Assembly (NCBI GenBank): GCA_023423855.1
Contig: JAFAEU010000296.1
Span: 1 to 5,599 of the forward strand
DNA length: 5,599 nucleotides
Source: Pseudomonadota bacterium
Lineage (GTDB): Bacteria > Pseudomonadota > Gammaproteobacteria > Xanthomonadales > Xanthomonadaceae
Reading direction: 5' to 3'
The notes below the pieces were generated by a model. That model did no database searches. It had not been told where the DNA came from and saw nothing but the letters and a program-made list of their open reading frames with translations. The position numbers and the translations under genes were made by a program. Below are positions 1 through 5,599 of this stretch, piece after piece; positions within the stretch are counted from its first letter, which is position 1; each line of letters opens with the position of its first letter.

Positions 1-1527
<1,527 letters not shown>

Positions 1528-1536
1528 CCTTCCCGT

Positions 1537-1678
1537 CCGTCATTCCGCCCATCCGTCATCCCGGCGAAAGCCGAGATCCATTTTGACTTTGCCCTTGATG
1601 TTCCGCACCACCACGGCAACAGCAAATGGATCCCGGCTTTCGCCGGGATGACGACGGAAAGAGGGCGGACGACGAAAG
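1537..1678. repeat. MITE/REP-like palindromic element with 30-bp imperfect inverted repeats
   Basis: The core is 1554-1653. Its left arm 1554-1583 and right arm 1624-1653 are reverse complements over 30 bp with a single mismatch (A1574 against C1633). They enclose a 40-nt, comparatively T-rich centre. Each arm is itself a small palindrome of the ATCCCGGC-GAAA-GCCGGGAT type, with a GAAA loop on the left and TTTC on the right. An outer TCCGCCC (1544-1550) pairs with GGGCGGA (1663-1669), so the symmetry may extend beyond the core. CCGTCATTCCG (1537-1547) is a degraded direct copy of the arm's outer end at 1553-1563. From general knowledge, CGTCATCCCGGCGAAAGCC-type repeats are dispersed in many proteobacteria and are often mistranslated as GFRRDD or VIPAKAGI. 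Transcribed from trxB, this would fold into a long hairpin that could protect or end its mRNA. There is no transposase in the window. Confidence 0.82.
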
Positions 1679-1679
1679 C

Positions 1680-2804
1680 ATGGTAGACGTCCGCATCCAT
1701 CGGCGACTCGCGGATATCCCCGCCGCAGGCTGGGATGCCCTGCACGACGGCAACAACCCGTTCGTGTCGCATGCCTTCCTCTCCGGCCTGGAAGACACCG
1801 GCTGCCTGCGAGAAGACTGGGGCTGGACGCCCCACCACCTCGCGCTGTGGGAGGGCGACGCGCCGGTCGCCGCCGCCCCCGCCTACCTGAAGCACAACTC
1901 CCACGGCGAATTCGTGTTCGACCACGCCTGGGCGCACGCCTATGCGCGGTACGGGCTGGATTACTTCCCCAAGCTGCTGTGCGCGGTACCCTATTCGCCC
2001 GTGACCGGGCCGCGGCTGCTCGCACCCACCGCGGCCCTGCGGCGCAGGCTCGCAGACGCAATGGCCGCCGAAGCCCACCGGCTCGGCCTGTCCTCGGCGC
2101 ACGCCAACTTCCACGGAGACGGCGAGGACGGGGACTTCGGCGACAACTGGCTGTCGCGCATCGACGTGCAGTACCACTGGCGCAACGACGCCGGCTGGGT
2201 CACGTTCGATGACTACCTCGCGGCGATGGACCACAAGCACCGCAAGAACATCCGCCAGGAACGCGCGAAGGTGGCGCGCGCGGGCGTCGGCTTCCGCACC
2301 GTGCACGGCGGCGACGCCAGCGAGGCCGATCTCGCCACCATGCATCGCTTCTACCTGCAGACCTTCGCCGAGTACGGCAATTCCCCGGCCCTGACCCTGC
2401 CGTTCTTCCGGCACCTCGCCCATGCGATGCCCGGCCAGTTCGTGATGTTCCTTGCCGAACACCAGGACATGGCGGTCGCCGGCGCACTGTGCCTGCGCGG
2501 CGGCGACACGCTGTACGGCCGCTACTGGGGCGCGGGCGCCGTCCTGCCCGGCCTGCACTTCGAGACCTGCTACTACCAGGGCATCGACTACTGCCTGCGC
2601 GAAGGCCTGCGCGTGTTCGAGCCCGGCGCGCAGGGCGAGCACAAGATCGCGCGCGGCTTCCTGCCGGCGTTCGTGCGCAGCCGGCACTGGATCGCCGACC
2701 CGCGCTTCGGCGAAGCGCTGCGCGAATGGTGCGGCGAGGAAGCGCGCTCGATCCGGCGCTACGCCGACGTACTGGCCGCACGATCGCCCTTCCGCCGCCC
2801 GTAG
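1680..2804 (+). CDS. FemAB-like / GNAT-fold protein of the COG3146 (DUF482) type
   Basis: The 374-residue protein resembles the conserved proteobacterial family annotated as peptidoglycan-biosynthesis-like or GNAT N-acetyltransferase (PF04339, FemAB_like). Its biochemical substrate is not established. Recognisable blocks are NPFVSHAFLSGLE (26-38), PAYLKHNSHGEFVFD (67-81), PYSPVTGPRLL (104-114), KHRKNIRQERAKV (186-198), LYGRYWGA (278-285), and a C-terminal LHFETCYYQGIDYC...FEPGAQGEHK (292-322). There is no signal peptide or membrane segment, so it is probably cytoplasmic. An in-frame ATG at 1626 adds 18 residues, but these are the translation of the palindromic repeat's right arm and are almost certainly not coding. 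The ATG at 1680 gives the normal family start, although its ribosome site is poor (GAAAG). aat follows 19 nt after the stop, so the two genes are probably cotranscribed in part. Confidence 0.87.
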   Translation: MVDVRIHRRLADIPAAGWDALHDGNNPFVSHAFLSGLEDTGCLREDWGWTPHHLALWEGDAPVAAAPAYLKHNSHGEFVFDHAWAHAYARYGLDYFPKLLCAVPYSPVTGPRLLAPTAALRRRLADAMAAEAHRLGLSSAHANFHGDGEDGDFGDNWLSRIDVQYHWRNDAGWVTFDDYLAAMDHKHRKNIRQERAKVARAGVGFRTVHGGDASEADLATMHRFYLQTFAEYGNSPALTLPFFRHLAHAMPGQFVMFLAEHQDMAVAGALCLRGGDTLYGRYWGAGAVLPGLHFETCYYQGIDYCLREGLRVFEPGAQGEHKIARGFLPAFVRSRHWIADPRFGEALREWCGEEARSIRRYADVLAARSPFRRP

Positions 2805-2817
2805 GCGCTCCTACAAT
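2801..2817 (+). promoter_or_regulatory. Promoter -10 box of aat with overlapping small hairpin
   Basis: TACAAT (2812-2817) matches five of six bases of the -10 consensus and lies 7 nt before the aat GTG start. Transcription would therefore begin at or within a base or two of the start codon. No good -35 is seen, the nearest being TTCCGC at 2790-2795. A perfect 5-bp inverted repeat GTAGG-CGCT-CCTAC (2801-2814) overlaps the box and contains the upstream gene's stop codon. Confidence 0.45.
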
Positions 2818-2823
2818 GCCGCG

Positions 2824-3570
2824 GTGAGCATCCACGTGCCGCGACTCGACGACGACCCGGCCGCGCCGTTCCCGGGCGCGGACACCGCGCTGCGCCAGCC
2901 CGACGGCCTGCTCGCGTTCGGCGGCGACCTGTCCCCGCCCCGGCTGCTCAACGCCTATCGCCACGGCATCTTCCCCTGGTACTCCGAGGGGCAGCCGATC
3001 CTGTGGTGGTCGCCCGACCCGCGCATGGTGTTCCGCACCGACGGCGTGCGGCTGTCCTCGCGCTTCCGGCGCACGCTGCGCGCATCGCCCTGGGTGGCGC
3101 GCGCCGATAGCGCGTTCGAACAGGTCATCGAACGCTGCGCCACGGCGCCGCGCCGCGGCCAGCACGGCACCTGGATCACCCCGGCCATGCGCGCGGCCTA
3201 TCTGCGGATGCACCGGCTCGGGCACGCGCACAGCATCGAGGTGTTCGCGGGCCCCTCGCCCGGCGCGGCACTGGTCGGCGGCATCTACGGCATTGCCATC
3301 GGCCGGATGTTCTTCGGCGAAAGCATGTTCAGCGACGCCTCCGGTGGCTCGAAGGTGGCGCTCGCCGCCCTCGCCCGCTGGCTGCACGGACGGGGCTGGC
3401 CGCTGATCGACGCGCAGGTCGAGAACGCCCACCTGCTGGCCCTGGGCGCGCAACGGATGCCGCGCCGGGCCTTCCTGGAGGAGGCCGGAGCGCTGGCCGC
3501 GGCAGCCGCCGACACCGGAGCATGGACCTCTGCGTTCGGCGAACTGCCCGCATCCCGCCTGGCCGGCTGA
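2824..3570 (+). CDS. aat: Leucyl/phenylalanyl-tRNA-protein transferase
   Basis: Aat transfers leucine or phenylalanine from its tRNA to the N-terminal Arg or Lys of a protein, creating a primary N-degron for ClpS and ClpAP. The 248-residue product fits the family length. It shows the full set of family blocks: LLAFGGDLSP (29-38), HGIFPWYS (47-54), ILWWSPDPR (59-67), GTWITPAM (115-122), GHAHSIEV (133-140), GGIYGIAIGRMFFGESMFS (152-170) and LIDAQV (194-199). E166, D196 and Q198 correspond to the E. coli active-site residues E156, D186 and Q188. The start is assigned to GTG at 2824 because the residues just after it (P12-P17) match the short N-terminus of the family and no ATG lies nearby in frame. 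There is no Shine-Dalgarno, which agrees with a leaderless mRNA made from the -10 box at 2812. infA lies downstream, the common gammaproteobacterial pairing. Confidence 0.95.
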   Translation: MSIHVPRLDDDPAAPFPGADTALRQPDGLLAFGGDLSPPRLLNAYRHGIFPWYSEGQPILWWSPDPRMVFRTDGVRLSSRFRRTLRASPWVARADSAFEQVIERCATAPRRGQHGTWITPAMRAAYLRMHRLGHAHSIEVFAGPSPGAALVGGIYGIAIGRMFFGESMFSDASGGSKVALAALARWLHGRGWPLIDAQVENAHLLALGAQRMPRRAFLEEAGALAAAAADTGAWTSAFGELPASRLAG

Positions 3571-3594
3571 CACCGCCCAACGCGCGCCGCTGCT

Positions 3595-3623
3595 TTGCAT
3601 CGCCCGGCCGCGCATGGCAGAAT
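3595..3623 (+). promoter_or_regulatory. Candidate sigma-70 promoter for infA
   Basis: TTGCAT (3595-3600) and CAGAAT (3618-3623) are separated by an ideal 17 nt. The -10 matches four of six consensus bases including AAT, and the -35 carries TTG. Transcription would start near 3630 and give a leader of about 45 nt. That leader contains a small GCGGC-AGC-GCCGC hairpin (3637-3649). The position in the 105-nt gap after aat fits independent expression of an abundant translation factor. Confidence 0.45.
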
Positions 3624-3675
3624 GGCCTGCTTTATCGCGGCAGCGCCGCTCCCGCAACCACCGGCAACAGGACGA

Positions 3676-3894
3676 ATGGCGAAAGACGACGTCATCGAGT
3701 TTGAAGGCACCATCTCCGAGACCCTCCCGAACACCATGTTCCGGGTGAAGCTGGAGAACGGCCACGAGATCATCGCCCATATTTCCGGGCGCATGCGCAA
3801 GAACTACATCCGCATCCTCACCGGCGACAAGGTCAAGGTGGAAATGACGCCTTACGACCTGACCAAGGGCCGCATCACCTACCGCATGAAGTAG
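3676..3894 (+). CDS. infA: Translation initiation factor IF-1
   Basis: IF-1 binds the A site of the 30S subunit with IF-2 and IF-3 during initiation. The 72-residue protein is exactly the family length and is a single S1/OB-fold domain. Diagnostic blocks are [13 protein letters not shown] (1-13), [16 protein letters not shown] (17-32), [18 protein letters not shown] (34-51) and [10 protein letters not shown] (58-67), all closely matching E. coli IF-1. The ATG at 3676 is fixed by the conserved MAK start and an AGGA (3669-3672) upstream, though the spacing is short. Earlier in-frame start codons (TTG 3595, ATG 3622) only add non-conserved sequence. The gene follows aat on the same strand. In many relatives clpA is next, but here a DUF885 gene follows. 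Confidence 0.98.
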   Translation: MAKDDVIEFEGTISETLPNTMFRVKLENGHEIIAHISGRMRKNYIRILTGDKVKVEMTPYDLTKGRITYRMK

Positions 3895-3896
3895 GC

Positions 3897-3938
3897 GCGG
3901 GCATCGCGCAGCCAGCGCGTCGCGCCGCTGCGGCCCGC
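3897..3938 (+). terminator. GC-rich stem-loop after infA, possible non-canonical terminator
   Basis: GCGGGC (3897-3902) pairs with GCCCGC (3933-3938), and CGCAGC (3907-3912) pairs with GCTGCG (3927-3932). This gives 12 base pairs with one 4-nt bulge and a 14-nt loop, starting 3 nt after the infA stop. No T-run follows, so it is not a textbook intrinsic terminator. It may stabilise the infA 3' end or terminate weakly. Confidence 0.35.
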
Positions 3939-3963
3939 AATCGAACCCCGTCTCCCGGCCGCA

Positions 3964-3979
3964 TGTGCGGATGTGCACA
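3964..3979 (+). promoter_or_regulatory. CRP/Clp-like binding site upstream of the DUF885 gene
   Basis: TGTGC (3964-3968) and GCACA (3975-3979) are separated by 6 nt, the exact geometry of the CRP/Clp consensus TGTGA-N6-TCACA, with one symmetric change per half-site. The inverted repeat extends one pair outward on each side and one base further (CATGTGC 3962-3968 / GCACATG 3975-3981). An overlapping perfect palindrome ATGTGCACAT (3971-3980) is also present. The centre lies about 42 nt before the start predicted from the -10-like box at 4003, which is class II activator spacing. Confidence 0.4.
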
Positions 3980-4002
3980 TGGCGGGCTGTCGTCGTCGCG
4001 CC

Positions 4003-4008
4003 TATCCT
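4003..4008 (+). promoter_or_regulatory. Candidate -10 box for the DUF885 gene
   Basis: TATCCT matches four of six bases of the -10 consensus. No recognisable -35 is found 16-18 nt upstream, as would be expected for an activator-dependent promoter. Initiation would fall near 4014. That would trim part of the hairpin at 4007-4029 from the transcript, so the hairpin would only form in RNA if transcription began further upstream. Confidence 0.35.
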
Positions 4009-4029
4009 CCGGACACCACTTGTCCGGAG
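4007..4029 (+). promoter_or_regulatory. 9-bp perfect inverted repeat covering the Shine-Dalgarno of the DUF885 gene
   Basis: CTCCGGACA (4007-4015) and TGTCCGGAG (4021-4029) are perfect reverse complements around a CCACT loop. The right arm contains the GGAG (4026-4029) that serves as ribosome site, 8 nt before the ATG at 4038. In a transcript that includes both arms, the ribosome site would be fully paired. As DNA it could also be an operator immediately downstream of the -10 box. Confidence 0.5.
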
Positions 4030-4037
4030 AACCGCCG

Positions 4038-5599
4038 ATGCGCACGACCGCTGCCGCAAGAACGCTCGCCCTGTCCATCGCCCTCGCGCTCGCGGGCGGC
4101 ATGGCCTTCGCCCAGGACGCACCCGCACCGGGCCCGGCGGCCTCGCAGGCCTCGTCGCAGAACGAACGGCTGAACGCCTGGTTCGCGCAGAAGTTCCGGG
4201 AGGAGCTCCGCTTCAGCCCGATCCGGCTGAGCTTCCTCGGCCGCAAGGACCTGTACGACCAGCTCGACGATTTCTCCGATGAAGCCCAGGCCCGCCAGCT
4301 CGCCTGGCGCAAGGCCAGCGTCGACGAGCTCGCGAAGACCTTCGACTACGATGCGCTCGACGACGAGGCGAAGCTGTCGTACGACCTGTGGACGCTGCAA
4401 TACGAGATCGCGCGCGACGCCGCGCAGTACCGCGACAACGTCTACGTGTTCAACCAGATGCAGGGGCCGCAGTCGTTCCTGCCCACCTTCCTGATCAACT
4501 TCCACAAGGTCGACAGCGAGGCCGACTACCAGGCCTACCTCAAGCGCATTGAGGCGCTGGAGCGCGCGTTCGGTCAGATGCTGGTCCGCGCCCGGCGCAA
4601 CGCGGACGCGGGCTACCGGATGCCGAAGTTCGCCTACGAGGGCGTGCTGGCGGAAGCCCGCAAGGTGGTGTCGGGCGCGCCGTTCGACGAGGGCCCCGAT
4701 TCGGCGCTCTGGGCCGACCTGCAGGCCAAGGCCGATGTGCTGGTGAAGGCCGGCAAGATCGACGCCGCGCGCGCCGCCGACCTGAAGTCGCAGGCGCGCG
4801 CAGCGCTGCTCGCGCACGTGCAGCCGGCCTACGCGGACCTGATCGCCTGGGCCGAGTCGGACCAGGACAAGGCGATCGGGAACCCGAGCGGCGTGGGCAG
4901 CACGCAGTCCAACGGTGCGGACTACTATCGCCACCAGCTGCGGCTGCACACCACCACCGACCTGACCGCCGACCAGGTCCACCGCATCGGCCTGGACGAG
5001 GTCAAGCGCATCCACGGCGAGATGGAGGCGCTGAAGGACAAGGTCGGTTTCGACGGCGACCTGCAGGCGTTCTTCGCCCACATCTCCACCGACCCGAAGT
5101 TCAAGTTCCCGGACACCGACGAAGGCCGGCAGGCCTACATCGACGAGGCCACCAAGGCGATCGCCAACATCAAGCAGGTGCTGCCGCAGTACTTCGGCCT
5201 GCTGCCGAAGGCGGACCTGGTGGTGAAGCGGGTCGAACCGTTCCGCGAACAGCCTGGCGCCGCGCAGCACTACTTCCCCGGCACACCGGACGGCGCCCGC
5301 CCGGGGGTGTACTACGCGCACCTTGCGGACATGAACGCGATGCCGAAGCCCGAGCTCGAGGTCATCGCCTACCACGAGGGCCTGCCCGGCCACCACATGC
5401 AGATCTCGATCGCGCTGGAGCTGACCGGCGTGCCCGAATTCCGCACGCAGGCGCGCTCCACCGCCTATTCCGAAGGCTGGGGCCTGTACGCGGAGTGGCT
5501 GGCGAAGGAAATGCCGGGCACCTACGCCGATCCCTACTCCGAATACGGCCGCCTGAGTTCGGAACTGTGGCGCGCGGTGCGGCTGGTGGTCGATACCGG
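4038..5599 (+). CDS. Secreted DUF885-family putative zinc peptidase (C-terminus beyond window)
   Basis: The reading frame is open from 4038 to the right edge, giving 520 codons plus two bases; DUF885 proteins (PF05960) are usually about 580-620 residues, so most of the protein is present. The N-terminus is a clear Sec signal peptide: R2 and R7, a hydrophobic stretch LALSIALALAGG (9-20), and a likely signal-peptidase I site AFA|QD after residue 24. There is no lipobox cysteine, so the product should be periplasmic or released. The metal-site signature YHEGLPGHHMQ (445-455, H446, E447, H452, H453) and YSEGWGLYAEW (477-487, E479) are the family's hallmark blocks. I infer H446 with H452 or H453, plus E479, as zinc ligands and E447 as the general base. 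The peptide substrate is unknown. The start is supported by GGAGA at 4026-4030 and by the signal peptide. Confidence 0.9.
   Translation, partial: MRTTAAARTLALSIALALAGGMAFAQDAPAPGPAASQASSQNERLNAWFAQKFREELRFSPIRLSFLGRKDLYDQLDDFSDEAQARQLAWRKASVDELAKTFDYDALDDEAKLSYDLWTLQYEIARDAAQYRDNVYVFNQMQGPQSFLPTFLINFHKVDSEADYQAYLKRIEALERAFGQMLVRARRNADAGYRMPKFAYEGVLAEARKVVSGAPFDEGPDSALWADLQAKADVLVKAGKIDAARAADLKSQARAALLAHVQPAYADLIAWAESDQDKAIGNPSGVGSTQSNGADYYRHQLRLHTTTDLTADQVHRIGLDEVKRIHGEMEALKDKVGFDGDLQAFFAHISTDPKFKFPDTDEGRQAYIDEATKAIANIKQVLPQYFGLLPKADLVVKRVEPFREQPGAAQHYFPGTPDGARPGVYYAHLADMNAMPKPELEVIAYHEGLPGHHMQISIALELTGVPEFRTQARSTAYSEGWGLYAEWLAKEMPGTYADPYSEYGRLSSELWRAVRLVVDT

Noticed and set aside
1583..1588. 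TTGACT in the core of the repeat as an outward promoter for the FemAB-like gene
   Set aside because: It is a good -35 hexamer, but nothing like a -10 box lies 15-19 nt downstream.
1537..1678. CRISPR array suggested by the repeated CCGTCAT motifs and palindromes
   Set aside because: There are only two inverted arms and one degraded fragment, with no regular spacers; it is a palindromic element.
2200..4128. Very long minus-strand open frame (642 codons) antisense to the FemAB-like gene, aat and infA
   Set aside because: It spans three well-supported plus-strand genes and two intergenic gaps, its product is arginine/alanine/glycine-rich with no recognisable domain, and stop codons are rare in antisense frames of GC-rich genes.
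4002..5396. Minus-strand open frame (464 codons) antisense to the DUF885 gene
   Set aside because: It is the mirror frame of a strongly supported coding region; the valine/leucine/arginine-rich product has no family features, and it lacks a convincing ribosome site.

Overview
The window looks like chromosomal DNA from a high-GC gammaproteobacterium, most likely of the Xanthomonadaceae/Lysobacteraceae group (Lysobacter, Luteimonas, Xanthomonas relatives). Three things suggest this: strongly G/C-biased third codon positions throughout, the housekeeping order trxB - FemAB-like/GNAT - aat - infA, and a palindromic intergenic repeat of a kind common in that group. The genus cannot be fixed from the sequence alone.

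Layout: (1) 1-337, minus strand: the first 112 codons of alanine dehydrogenase (ald), running off the left edge. (2) 338-567: a divergent control region holding the ald ribosome site, a GC-rich hairpin, a clear minus-strand intrinsic terminator and weak promoter candidates. (3) 568-1527, plus strand: complete trxB, thioredoxin reductase. (4) 1537-1678: an intergenic palindromic element with 30-bp imperfect terminal inverted repeats. (5) 1680-2804: a FemAB-like/GNAT-fold protein of the COG3146 type. (6) 2824-3570: aat, leucyl/phenylalanyl-tRNA-protein transferase, apparently expressed from a promoter that would give a leaderless or nearly leaderless mRNA. (7) 3676-3894: infA, translation initiation factor IF-1, with its own promoter candidate. 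(8) 3895-4037: an intergenic region with a CRP/Clp-like site, a -10-like box and a 9-bp perfect hairpin that covers the next gene's Shine-Dalgarno. (9) 4038-5599: a secreted DUF885-family putative zinc peptidase, cut by the right edge after 520 codons.

Functionally this is mostly core housekeeping: redox maintenance (TrxB), translation initiation (IF-1) and N-degron tagging (Aat, which feeds the ClpS/ClpAP route). Beside it sit an amino-acid catabolic enzyme (Ald) and an exported putative peptidase. The E. coli counterpart of this locus carries lrp divergent from trxB and clpA next to infA. Here ald and the DUF885 gene occupy those positions.

I do not see a new defence, mobile or biosynthetic system. 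The points most worth a second look are regulatory: the terminator inside the ald leader, the hairpin over the DUF885 ribosome site next to a Clp-like operator, and the probable leaderless aat transcript. All are readings by eye of short motifs and need comparative or transcript data.
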